A DNA stretch of 15,739 nucleotides from JABAYQ01 sp018608925 (GTDB lineage Bacteria; Bacteroidota; Bacteroidia; Flavobacteriales; UBA7312). The stretch lies in the NCBI GenBank assembly GCA_037625715.1, contig JASJHQ010000002.1, forward strand, positions 1-15,739, written 5' to 3'. The position numbers were made by a program, and so were the translations under genes. Below the pieces are notes generated by a model, which did no database searches, was not told the origin of the DNA, and was given only the letters and a program-made list of their open reading frames with translations. Below, in pieces: positions 1-7,447 of the stretch. The stretch's first letter is position 1; every line of letters begins with the position of its first letter.

Positions 1-813
1 GTTTATATCACGGGACCGTGGTGTGGATGGTGTGGTGCTGAAGACTATAACCTAATGACTGACGAAGATGGTGACGGTATCTACTCTGTAGACTTATGGT
101 TTGCAGCTGGAACTACTGTTGAATATAAATACATGACTGATAACTGGGCTAACGAAGAAAACTTGATCAACGATATGGTTGCAGGTGGATCTTGTGCTCC
201 AGTAACAGATTACTTCTCTTATGCTAATCGTCAAACTACTACTGGTAGTGTGAACGATGATGTATATAGTAACTGTATTTCTTGTGAAACTGTTTACGGT
301 TGTACAGACTCTGAAGCTATAAACTTCAATGCTGATGCAACTTACGATGATGGCTCTTGTCAATCTTGTGAACTAGCTACTGTAAACTTTAGCGTTAACG
401 CTGGAGATGTAGTAAGTGGAGATTATGACAATGTTGTAATCAACGGTTCATTTGCAAGTTGGAACGGATGGGGTGTTACTTTAACTGACGAAGATGGTGA
501 TGGTGTTTACACTGGATCTACTCAAGTTGAAGCTGGTATCACTCACGAGTACGTTCACGCACTTACGGGTGCTGCTGACGGATGGTCTGGATGGGGAGTA
601 GTTGGATATGCACCAGAATCTTGTGCTATCAATGACTCAACTCCAAACTACTTCTTTAGTGCAGAATGTGGTGATGTAATTGACATGCCAACTGTATGCT
701 TCGGCGCTTGTATCGATTGTGAAATTGTTGAAGATGTATTAGGTTGTACTGATCCGGTAGCGGATAACTACAATCCTAACGCTAATATTGACGATGAATC
801 TTGTACTTACTGT
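1..813 (+). repeat. Two tandem protein-level units: beta module + CxxC + GCTD motif
   Basis: Unit 1 (about 1-372) and unit 2 (about 385-813) share the same order: a module with (V/I)xI(T/N)G near its start, TDEDGDG(I/V)Y in the middle and an aromatic/Cys-rich end, then CxxCE, then GCTD...DDxSCxxC. The two Cys motifs are both exactly 21 codons long. The repetition is at protein level, and the DNA has diverged. Unit 1 is incomplete at its left end because of the window edge. Confidence 0.7.
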
Positions 814-2262
814 GGTGACTTTGAAGCTGTATTAATCAGTTCTTCTGATGCTACTGCTGCAGGTTCTTGCGATGGATCTATCCAAGCAACAGGACAAGGT
901 GGTTCTTCGAACTACTCATTAGTTGTTTACGATGCAAATGGTGTTCCACAAAATCCATTCGGATTATGTGCTGGAACATATACTGCAGAAGTAACAGATA
1001 ATGGTTCTTCTTGTACGGATGAGTTAACAGTAACTATTGTTGAACCAGTAGTAGCTGATAACCCATGTGATATTATACCAACAGGAATGTTTGTTGATAA
1101 TATCATTCACAACAGAGTAGTGTTTAACTGGTCTGCACCTAGTGCTGCACCATCTCACTACATGATTCGTTACCGTGCTGTAGGAACTACATCTTGGACA
1201 GTAATGAGTGCTGGTCCTGTTAACTCTAACGAGTTTACTGGAACATCAAGAACTCGTTACTTCATGGATGCTGCAACTACTTACCAGTGGAGTATAAGAG
1301 CTAGAGTATTAAATGAAGATGGTTCTACGAACTGTCAGTCATCTTGGTCTTCTAACTCAGAATACACTACTTTACCTGAGTGTGCTAACCTAGAAAACTT
1401 AAGTGTTTCTACAGAAGCAAACTGGGCAACTTTAATGGCTGACGCACCTGCTGCAGAGTGGGGAGTATGGCAGTCAAAAGGTAAGATGCGCGAGCTAGGA
1501 ACAAACTCGTATCGTTATGTAAATGGCGATTCTGAAGGAGCAATCAACTTCCTAAAAGGAAACTTTGATGCTAGTACAGAATACGAGTGGCATACAAAAG
1601 CATGGTGTACAGGTAACGTAGACGCTAACGGCGATGCTGATCCGATGTACCATTCAGGATGGGGAGATTTCTCTTCATTCAGTACAGAAGATGCTTGTGA
1701 TGCTGTTGCAACTAACTTAACTACGACTTCTAACGGAGCTTATACTGCAATTACAATGAACTGGGATACACCTGAATCAGGTGCTCCAGACCATTACTTC
1801 CTTGAATTAACAGACGAGACTACTGGTCAAGTTTGGGCTTGGAATGCAATTACAGGAAACTCTAATAGCAAAACGAAATACGGTTTAACTACAGGTAACG
1901 ACTTCTCTTGGAGAATCAGAGGTGCTTGTGGGACTAACGGTACTTCATGGGCAACTAGCTTTACTTCACCAGTATACTATACTTTAGGTGCAGAAAGATT
2001 AGCTGGACCAGTTGCTAACTTAGACGTATACCCTAACCCATCAAGAGATATCTTTAACGTATCGTTTGAGTCTGCACAGGCACAAACAATGACAGTTAGA
2101 GTTGTTAACATGATCGGTGAAGAAGTATACACTGAAGAGTTAACTGAGTTTGTAGGTTCTTACAACAAAGTAATTGATATGAATACTCAACCAAAAGGAG
2201 TTTATTTCTTAGAAATATCTACTGCTAATGGTGGTATCAACGAAAAGATTGTTCTTCAATAA
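1..2262 (+). CDS. Secreted modular protein with T9SS sorting domain (5' partial)
   Basis: The reading frame is open from base 1, so the gene starts upstream; the ATG at 55 is internal. Two related units come first: a beta-rich module with the motif TDEDGDG(I/V)Y (about 1-290 and 425-715), then a CxxC and a 21-residue Cys-rich motif starting GCTD and ending DD(G/E)SC (298-360, 742-804). A SprB-type repeat follows (about 811-1050, DGSIQATGQGG and GLCAGTYTAEVTD). Three fibronectin-III-like segments, each opening with a Cys, cover about 1066-1990. The C-terminus has YPNP (2029-2040) and VYFLEIS, the type A T9SS sorting signal that directs export and cell-surface attachment or release. No catalytic domain is visible, so enzyme activity, if any, lies upstream. 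An adhesin or a glycan-binding protein is possible. Asn and Tyr codons are mostly AAC and TAC, suggesting high expression. Confidence 0.9.
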   Translation, partial: VYITGPWCGWCGAEDYNLMTDEDGDGIYSVDLWFAAGTTVEYKYMTDNWANEENLINDMVAGGSCAPVTDYFSYANRQTTTGSVNDDVYSNCISCETVYGCTDSEAINFNADATYDDGSCQSCELATVNFSVNAGDVVSGDYDNVVINGSFASWNGWGVTLTDEDGDGVYTGSTQVEAGITHEYVHALTGAADGWSGWGVVGYAPESCAINDSTPNYFFSAECGDVIDMPTVCFGACIDCEIVEDVLGCTDPVADNYNPNANIDDESCTYCGDFEAVLISSSDATAAGSCDGSIQATGQGGSSNYSLVVYDANGVPQNPFGLCAGTYTAEVTDNGSSCTDELTVTIVEPVVADNPCDIIPTGMFVDNIIHNRVVFNWSAPSAAPSHYMIRYRAVGTTSWTVMSAGPVNSNEFTGTSRTRYFMDAATTYQWSIRARVLNEDGSTNCQSSWSSNSEYTTLPECANLENLSVSTEANWATLMADAPAAEWGVWQSKGKMRELGTNSYRYVNGDSEGAINFLKGNFDASTEYEWHTKAWCTGNVDANGDADPMYHSGWGDFSSFSTEDACDAVATNLTTTSNGAYTAITMNWDTPESGAPDHYFLELTDETTGQVWAWNAITGNSNSKTKYGLTTGNDFSWRIRGACGTNGTSWATSFTSPVYYTLGAERLAGPVANLDVYPNPSRDIFNVSFESAQAQTMTVRVVNMIGEEVYTEELTEFVGSYNKVIDMNTQPKGVYFLEISTANGGINEKIVLQ

Positions 2263-2283
2263 TCTTTAATACTTAATTAAATT

Positions 2284-2318
2284 AAAGGCCTGGACATTTT
2301 GTCCAGGCCTTTTTTTTT
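2284..2318 (+). terminator. Strong rho-independent terminator, possibly bidirectional
   Basis: A perfect 13-bp stem (2284-2296 with 2300-2312) closes a TTT loop and runs into an unbroken T tract to 2318. It lies 22 nt after the stop of the secreted-protein gene. On the other strand the same hairpin directly follows the comF-family stop codon and is followed by an AT-rich stretch, so it may also end comF transcription. Confidence 0.93.
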
Positions 2319-3000
2319 ATGAATATGCTATGCAAGCAACCGATATAGTTGTGTCCATCTTTTCAAACAGCTTTAAACAAGCGTGCATTGTTGCCCCAGT
2401 AGTAATTACATCATCAACTATTAATATGTGTTTACTAGCTATATTGCTTTTATGCTTTAGCTTGAATTTCTTTTCCTGATTTGCCCATCTTTGATAGATG
2501 CTTTTTTTAGTCTGTGATTCGGTGTCTTCCCACTTCTCTATTTTATCTATAACAGGAATTCCTATTCTTTTACTTAATGAATTTGCAATTATTTTAGTTT
2601 GATTAAACCCCCTTATTTTTTCTTTAGACTGATGCATTGGCAATGCTATTATACAGTCAAATTTTAGTTGTTTATTTTCTATTATTTGAGCTATTTCACC
2701 AGCAAAATACAACCCAATTCTTTTTTTTGATTGGTACTTTAAAAGATGTATAAGCCTTTGTGCTTTATTCTCTTTTTGATATTTGTATATCGCAATACAG
2801 TACTTAAGGTTGGCTATATCGTATAACTTATCTTTTAATAGATTAAATTCTATGCTGCTAAAATTCGATTTCGGAATAGAGGCAACGCAGCTATAGCATA
2901 TCGGTATTGTAGGATGAGAAATCACTTTATTACAGAGTTCGCAGGCTTTAGGATATAGCAGATCTGCCACTGCTTTGTATAAAAAGTGTAGTTTTATCAT
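2317..3000 (-). CDS. ComF family phosphoribosyltransferase-like protein
   Basis: The 227-residue protein has the ComF layout. An N-terminal zinc-ribbon-like part carries LLYPKxCxxC and a second CxxC (Cys20, 23, 35, 38). A type I phosphoribosyltransferase fold follows, with RGFNQ near the middle and the PRPP-loop signature ILIVDDVITTGAT at 192-204. ComF proteins assist DNA uptake during natural transformation in some bacteria, but in most genomes the role is unproven. I chose the ATG at 3000. A longer frame from a TTG at 3021 exists, but that codon falls inside a likely -7 promoter element, and homologues begin shortly before the LLYP motif. The gene is monocistronic here, divergent from the DUF1844 gene and convergent with the secreted-protein gene. 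Confidence 0.9.
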   Translation of the reverse strand: MIKLHFLYKAVADLLYPKACELCNKVISHPTIPICYSCVASIPKSNFSSIEFNLLKDKLYDIANLKYCIAIYKYQKENKAQRLIHLLKYQSKKRIGLYFAGEIAQIIENKQLKFDCIIALPMHQSKEKIRGFNQTKIIANSLSKRIGIPVIDKIEKWEDTESQTKKSIYQRWANQEKKFKLKHKSNIASKHILIVDDVITTGATMHACLKLFEKMDTTISVACIAYS

Positions 3001-3017
3001 TTGGCTAAATAAAGAAT

Positions 3018-3048
3018 CCAATATAATACACTAAATTTGTTTTTCAAA
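3018..3048 (-). promoter_or_regulatory. Candidate Bacteroidetes promoter for comF
   Basis: Read leftward, TTTG (3048-3045) is followed after 19 nt by TATATTGG (3025-3018). This is one mismatch from the Bacteroidetes -33/-7 consensus TTTG-N19-21-TAnnTTTG. Transcription would begin near 3012, leaving a leader of about 12 nt before the ATG at 3000. Confidence 0.5.
3032..3039 (+). promoter_or_regulatory. Candidate -7 element for the DUF1844 operon
   Basis: TAAATTTG is an exact match to the Bacteroidetes -7 consensus TAnnTTTG and lies 19 nt before the chosen ATG at 3059. I see no good TTTG at the expected -33 distance, so this is weaker than the comF promoter with which it interleaves. Confidence 0.35.
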
Positions 3049-3058
3049 ACGTTTGAAG

Positions 3059-3337
3059 ATGGATAAACAAGACCAATTATTTTCTCAATTACTATATTTA
3101 CTACACCATTCTGCAATGCAAGAGTTAGGTAAAATAACTAATCCCGTTAACGGAGAGGTAAATGTAAATGTACAACAGGCAGAACAGCTGCTCGAAATGC
3201 TCAAGATGTTAAAGGACAAAACCAAAGGAAACTTGTCGGATGATATGTCTAAAACTCAAAACATGATGTTAGAGGAGCTAATTGTAAACTTTAAAGAGAT
3301 ACATAACACGACTTCAAATGAATCAACCAATAAATAG
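3059..3337 (+). CDS. DUF1844 family small protein
   Basis: A small (92 aa) soluble protein matching the DUF1844 pattern: an N-terminal helix FSQLLYLLHHSAMQELGKI, then NP.NGE.NVN, then QAEQLLEMLKMLKDKTKGNL and a final amphipathic helix. The family has no established function. I start it at the ATG at 3059; a TTG two codons earlier (3053) is in frame but unnecessary. Its last 20 nt overlap the start of the next gene, so the two are probably translationally coupled and form an operon ending with exodeoxyribonuclease III. Confidence 0.85.
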   Translation: MDKQDQLFSQLLYLLHHSAMQELGKITNPVNGEVNVNVQQAEQLLEMLKMLKDKTKGNLSDDMSKTQNMMLEELIVNFKEIHNTTSNESTNK

Positions 3338-4232
3338 CAAAGGGATTTTAATTGATAAAAGAATTAAAACTCTTGTACTTAGCCTTTCTGTTGTAATAGT
3401 TCTATTGCTTGCTTTTTTAGTTTGGAATAAAGTGCAATCTGAAGAGCAGCTAGCTTTAATGATTGAAAATGTAGAGCAAAAAAATGCTTTAAGAGATGAT
3501 TTAGACGATCTTATCGATGAGCATGAAATGCTTAAAGATGAAAACCTAGAATTGAGCGATCAATTATACTCCAAAGACTCTGTTATTAACGCCTATTCTA
3601 ACGAGATAAAAAACCTTTTACGCTCGGAAGCCGATTTAAACAAGGCTAGAGTTAAGATTAAAAGACTAAGAGAAATTAGTAAGAGGTATGTAAATGCACT
3701 AGATTCTCTTTTTATTCTTAACGAAAGCTTGCAATTTGAAAACGATAGTGTCAAAAAAGCCAATAGATTCATTTCTAATAAAAACCGAGATCTTGTTAGA
3801 ACCAATAAAAATCTATCTCAAAAAGTATCTACTGCTTCGGTTTTAAAGCTCGAAGATATATCTGTAGAAGGCTTGTACTATAGGGCTAGTGGAAGAGAAG
3901 TTACTACCTCAAGAGCAAATAAGATTCAAAACTTTAAAATTTGTTATACGATTTTAGAAAATCAAATAGCCGACAAAGGAGAGAAACAAATCTATGTAAG
4001 GATCTTGGACCCAAAAGGAAGTGTTCTTAACGTTTCAAATATGGTTCAGGAATTAGAATTAAGCGATACCACTATTCAATACACTACTAAGTATATAGTT
4101 GATTATCAAAACATAGCTATGAACGATTGCCAGCTATGGACAAGAGGTAATGTTTTATCTTCTGGTACATTTACTTTTGAGTTTTTGATTGACGAAACTC
4201 TTGTTGGTATACACCAGTTAAAGTTTAGGTAA
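3318..4232 (+). CDS. Membrane-anchored coiled-coil protein, function unknown
   Basis: The 304-residue protein has a short cytoplasmic N-terminus, one transmembrane helix (about residues 18-36), a long charged coiled coil (about 42-180, rich in E, K, N, L) and a C-terminal, probably beta-rich domain (about 185-304) without Cys motifs. Topology suggests the coiled coil and C-terminal domain face the periplasm. Similar Bacteroidetes proteins sometimes carry automatic labels such as 'chromosome partitioning protein', but nothing here resembles a ParA ATPase: no Walker motif is present. Its start overlaps the DUF1844 gene by 20 nt, and its stop shares one base with the next start (TAATG), so it sits inside a tight operon. 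A structural or scaffold role in the envelope is a guess. Confidence 0.8.
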   Translation: MNQPINSKGILIDKRIKTLVLSLSVVIVLLLAFLVWNKVQSEEQLALMIENVEQKNALRDDLDDLIDEHEMLKDENLELSDQLYSKDSVINAYSNEIKNLLRSEADLNKARVKIKRLREISKRYVNALDSLFILNESLQFENDSVKKANRFISNKNRDLVRTNKNLSQKVSTASVLKLEDISVEGLYYRASGREVTTSRANKIQNFKICYTILENQIADKGEKQIYVRILDPKGSVLNVSNMVQELELSDTTIQYTTKYIVDYQNIAMNDCQLWTRGNVLSSGTFTFEFLIDETLVGIHQLKFR

Positions 4233-4999
4233 TGACAAGAGTAATTTCTTACAATGTTAACGGAGTTAGGGCAGCTTTAAATAAAGATCTGGATCAATGG
4301 ATGAAGGCTTCCAAGCCAGATGTCTTATGTCTTCAAGAAATCAAAGCCAACCAAGATCAGATAGACGAAAAAAGATTTGAAGACTTAGGTTATTCTTGCT
4401 TTTGGTATTCGGCACAAAAAAAAGGCTATAGCGGAACGGCAATTTTAACAAAAGAAAAACCCAATCATGTAGAATACGGAATGGGTAATCCTTTGTATGA
4501 CGATGAGGGCAGGATAATTAGAGCAGATTACAACGACTTTTCGCTTATGTCGGTATACATGCCCTCCGGAAGTAGTGGAGACCTAAGGCAAGAGTTTAAA
4601 ATTCAGTTTCTTAAAGATTTTTACGATTATATTTCTGAGTTAAAAAAAGAATTCCCTAAACTTCTAATTGTTGGTGATTATAATATTTGCCATCATGCAA
4701 TTGATATTCATAACCCTTTAAGGAATAAAAAAACATCAGGTTTTTTACCAGAGGAAAGGCAGTGGCTTTCTGATTTTATAGACTTAGGTTTTATAGACAC
4801 GTTCAGATTCTTTAACCAGGAGCCTCACCAGTATTCGTGGTGGAGCTATAGGGCGGGTGCAAGAGCAAAAAACTTAGGCTGGAGGATAGACTACCAAATG
4901 GCTACTCAAGGGCTAGAGTCTCACCTAAAACGAGCCGATATTTTATCTAAAGCAGTTCATTCCGATCATTGTCCAATTCTTTTAGATTTAGAGTTTTAA
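4232..4999 (+). CDS. xth: Exodeoxyribonuclease III (AP endonuclease, ExoIII/ExoA family)
   Basis: The 255-residue protein is full length for the exonuclease III branch of the endonuclease/exonuclease/phosphatase fold. It repairs abasic sites and removes 3' blocking groups in base excision repair, using a divalent metal. Expected active-site residues are all visible: Asn8/Asn10 in YNVNGVRA, Glu36 in LQEIKA, Tyr109 in SVYMPSG, Asp149 and Asn151 in GDYNICH, Asp220 in RIDYQ, and Asp245-His246 in SDHCP. The start ATG overlaps the preceding stop by one base, which implies translational coupling with the coiled-coil gene, although no functional link between them is known. Confidence 0.95.
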   Translation: MTRVISYNVNGVRAALNKDLDQWMKASKPDVLCLQEIKANQDQIDEKRFEDLGYSCFWYSAQKKGYSGTAILTKEKPNHVEYGMGNPLYDDEGRIIRADYNDFSLMSVYMPSGSSGDLRQEFKIQFLKDFYDYISELKKEFPKLLIVGDYNICHHAIDIHNPLRNKKTSGFLPEERQWLSDFIDLGFIDTFRFFNQEPHQYSWWSYRAGARAKNLGWRIDYQMATQGLESHLKRADILSKAVHSDHCPILLDLEF

Positions 5000-5006
5000 T
5001 CAAACT

Positions 5007-5027
5007 AAGTTTGTTAATAAACTTTTT
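5007..5027 (+). terminator. Weak possible terminator after xth
   Basis: A 6-bp AT-rich stem (5007-5012 with 5019-5024) with a six-base loop is followed by only a few Ts. It lies 8 nt after the xth stop. With a single GC pair it would be a weak terminator, so some read-through into the OmpA-family gene is possible. Confidence 0.3.
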
Positions 5028-5058
5028 AAGAGCGATTAAAGGCTAGGCTTCTGCCTAC

Positions 5059-5076
5059 TATATTTGTTACACAAAT
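5059..5076 (+). promoter_or_regulatory. Candidate -7 promoter element with overlapping inverted repeat
   Basis: TATATTTG (5059-5066) matches the Bacteroidetes -7 consensus exactly and lies 22 nt before the ATG of the OmpA-family lipoprotein. A perfect inverted repeat, ATTTGT-TAC-ACAAAT (5062-5076), overlaps it and the likely transcription start. No clear -33 TTTG is seen at the right distance. Confidence 0.4.
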
Positions 5077-5087
5077 TTAGAACCGCT

Positions 5088-6089
5088 ATGATTAATAATC
5101 GCATTTTACTTTTTTTCATTTCCATTACTATTCTTTCATCTTGCGTTACCCCTAAGGTTTATAACGAACTGATAGCTCAAGAGGAACAAACCAATAAGAA
5201 TTCTCAAAAAATTAAATCAGAGAATATTTCGTTAAATACCCAAAATACTGAGCTTAATGATGAGTTAAGTAGAGTTAAGGTTTCTATAATCAAATTACAA
5301 GAAGATAGCACCGATTTAGGAATAGAATTTAGAAAATCGCAGTCAAAGTATAATACCCTTAATCAGTCTTACGAACTTTTAGCTCAGAAGAATAGTAATA
5401 TGATTGAATCCAAATCAAGAGAGTCTAAACAACTACTAGAAAAATTGCAAGCAGCAAAGGATGATTTGCAACAAAAAGAAGACAGACTTAATATTTTAGA
5501 GCAAGACCTATCGGTTCAGCAACAAAAATTGGATAAAACCCAACAAGAGCTAGACGATAGAGAGAGAAAAGTAGTAGAATTGGAAGGAATTATAAATAGA
5601 AAAGATTCTGTTTTACTGGCTTTGAAAGATAGAATTTCTACCGCTTTATTGGGTTTTGAAGGAGACGGCCTAACTATCACTCAAAAAAACGGTAAGGTTT
5701 ATATTTCTTTAGAAGAACAATTGCTTTTTGCTTCTGGAAGCTGGACTGTCGATTCTAGAGGACAAGAAGCTCTCAGTAAGTTGGCTAAGTCTTTGGAAAG
5801 CCAACAAGACATTAGTGTTTTAATAGAAGGCCATACCGATAATATTGCTTTTGGAGGTAGAGGTCAAATTAAAGATAATTGGGATTTGAGTGTGGCTCGT
5901 GCTACTTCTATTGTAAGAATCCTTACTGACAATAGTTCTATTTCAGAACAAAGGCTTACTGCAGCAGGAAGAGGAGAGTTTATGCCTATTGCAGATAATG
6001 CTACTAAAGAAGGAAGAAGCGCTAATAGAAGAATTGAAATTATTCTATCTCCAAAACTAGATGACCTATATCAGTTGCTTGATAACTAA
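5088..6089 (+). CDS. OmpA-family peptidoglycan-binding lipoprotein with coiled coil
   Basis: The 333-residue protein starts with a lipoprotein signal peptide (hydrophobic residues 6-16, lipobox LSSC, lipidated Cys19). A long coiled coil follows (about residues 25-185), then a C-terminal OmpA-like domain with IEGHTDN, NWDLSVARA and SANRRIEI, the residues that grip the diaminopimelate of peptidoglycan. It probably links the outer membrane to the cell wall. I start at the ATG at 5088. A longer frame from a TTG at 5064 would put charged residues ahead of the signal peptide and would start inside the -7 element. The stop TAA overlaps the radA stop on the other strand, with no room for a separate terminator. 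Confidence 0.93.
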   Translation: MINNRILLFFISITILSSCVTPKVYNELIAQEEQTNKNSQKIKSENISLNTQNTELNDELSRVKVSIIKLQEDSTDLGIEFRKSQSKYNTLNQSYELLAQKNSNMIESKSRESKQLLEKLQAAKDDLQQKEDRLNILEQDLSVQQQKLDKTQQELDDRERKVVELEGIINRKDSVLLALKDRISTALLGFEGDGLTITQKNGKVYISLEEQLLFASGSWTVDSRGQEALSKLAKSLESQQDISVLIEGHTDNIAFGGRGQIKDNWDLSVARATSIVRILTDNSSISEQRLTAAGRGEFMPIADNATKEGRSANRRIEIILSPKLDDLYQLLDN

Positions 6090-7447
6090 GAAGCAAATAG
6101 TGCTTTAAAAACCTCTTCGATTTTAGCAACCTTTACCACTTCGATTTTGTAGTCGCTTGCTTTTATTTTGTTGTATTTAGAAATAAATATTTTTTCGAAA
6201 CCTAGTTTCTCCGACTCTTGAATACGTTGTTCGCATCTGTTTACTGGCCTGATTTCACCAGAAAGACCGACTTCAGCGGCAAAACTAAATTTGTCGTTTA
6301 TTGCCATATCTACATTAGAAGATAAGATCGCACAAACGATGCTTAAATCTATTGCTGGGTCATCTACTTTTATTCCTCCTGTAATGTTTAAGAATACATC
6401 TTTGGCTCCGAGTCTGAATCCGCATCTTTTTTCTAAAACAGCTAGTAGCATTGACAGCCTTCTAAGATCAAAGCCTGTTGCGGAGCGTTGAGGCGTTCCG
6501 TATACCGCCGAACTAACTAAGGCTTGGGTTTCTATCATTAGTGGACGCATTCCTTCAAGTGTAGCGCTAATAGCCACTCCGCTTAACGACTCATCTTTTT
6601 GAGAAATTAGAATTTCTGAGGGATTGCTTACTTCTCTTAGTCCAGTACTTTGCATTTCGTAAATGCCTAATTCTGCAGTTGAGCCATATCTGTTTTTGTG
6701 GGCTCTTAAAATTCGGTATACGTGGTTTCTATCTCCCTCAAACTGAAGAACTACATCTACCATGTGTTCTAATACTTTTGGGCCTGCGATGTTACCGTCT
6801 TTGTTAATGTGTCCGATAATAATAACAGGAATATTGCTTTGCTTGGCGTAAGCCATTAGCTCGGAAGTACATTCTCTAATTTGAGACACACTACCTGGCG
6901 AAGATTCTATTACGTTGGTTTGAAGAGTCTGTATTGAGTCAATCACTAAAAGTGTTGGCGACAATTTTAATGCTTGCTGAAAAAGATTTTGAGTATTTGT
7001 TTCTGTAAGTATATGGCAGCCTGTGTTAGATGCACCCAATCTATCAGCACGCAACTTTATTTGTTTATCGCTTTCTTCTCCGGTAACGTATAAAACGTTT
7101 TGGTTTTTAATTCTTAAAGCTAATTGCAAGATTAGGGTAGACTTTCCTATTCCTGGTTCCCCTCCTAAGAGAATTAATGAGCCCGAAACTATTCCCCCAC
7201 CTAAAACTCTATTTAATTCCTGATCGCCTGTATTGATTCTGGCTTCATCACTTAAGGATATTTCCGATATTTTTTGTGGGGTGTTTATTTGAGAGTGATC
7301 TTGCCCACTCCATTTTTCTTTGGAAGATTTAGCCAAAACTTCTTCTGCAATAGTATTCCACTCGTTGCAATTAGTGCACTTACCATGCCACTGAGAAGAC
7401 TGAGCGCCACAGCTCTGGCAAAAAAAGGTTTTTTTAGTTTTTGCCAT
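6086..7447 (-). CDS. radA: DNA repair protein RadA (Sms)
   Basis: RadA is a RecA-like, hexameric DnaB-type helicase that promotes branch migration during recombination. At 453 residues it is full length. In order: a zinc finger (Cys10, 13, 24, 27), a RecA-like ATPase with Walker A GGEPGIGKST (95-104, Lys102) and Walker B LLVID (Asp170), the RadA motif written here as KNRYG (251-255, usually KNRFG), and a C-terminal Lon-protease-like domain with GGIKVDDPAIDLS and EVGLSGEIRPV. The ATG overlaps the end of the upstream nucleotidyltransferase gene by 14 nt, so it is the last gene of the panC operon. Tyr for Phe in KNRFG is conservative. Confidence 0.97.
   Translation of the reverse strand: MAKTKKTFFCQSCGAQSSQWHGKCTNCNEWNTIAEEVLAKSSKEKWSGQDHSQINTPQKISEISLSDEARINTGDQELNRVLGGGIVSGSLILLGGEPGIGKSTLILQLALRIKNQNVLYVTGEESDKQIKLRADRLGASNTGCHILTETNTQNLFQQALKLSPTLLVIDSIQTLQTNVIESSPGSVSQIRECTSELMAYAKQSNIPVIIIGHINKDGNIAGPKVLEHMVDVVLQFEGDRNHVYRILRAHKNRYGSTAELGIYEMQSTGLREVSNPSEILISQKDESLSGVAISATLEGMRPLMIETQALVSSAVYGTPQRSATGFDLRRLSMLLAVLEKRCGFRLGAKDVFLNITGGIKVDDPAIDLSIVCAILSSNVDMAINDKFSFAAEVGLSGEIRPVNRCEQRIQESEKLGFEKIFISKYNKIKASDYKIEVVKVAKIEEVFKALFAS

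Noticed and set aside
94..363. 89-codon minus-strand frame inside the secreted-protein gene
   Set aside because: It lies wholly antisense to a well-supported gene, has low-complexity Ser/Thr/Ile-rich sequence and no start signals.
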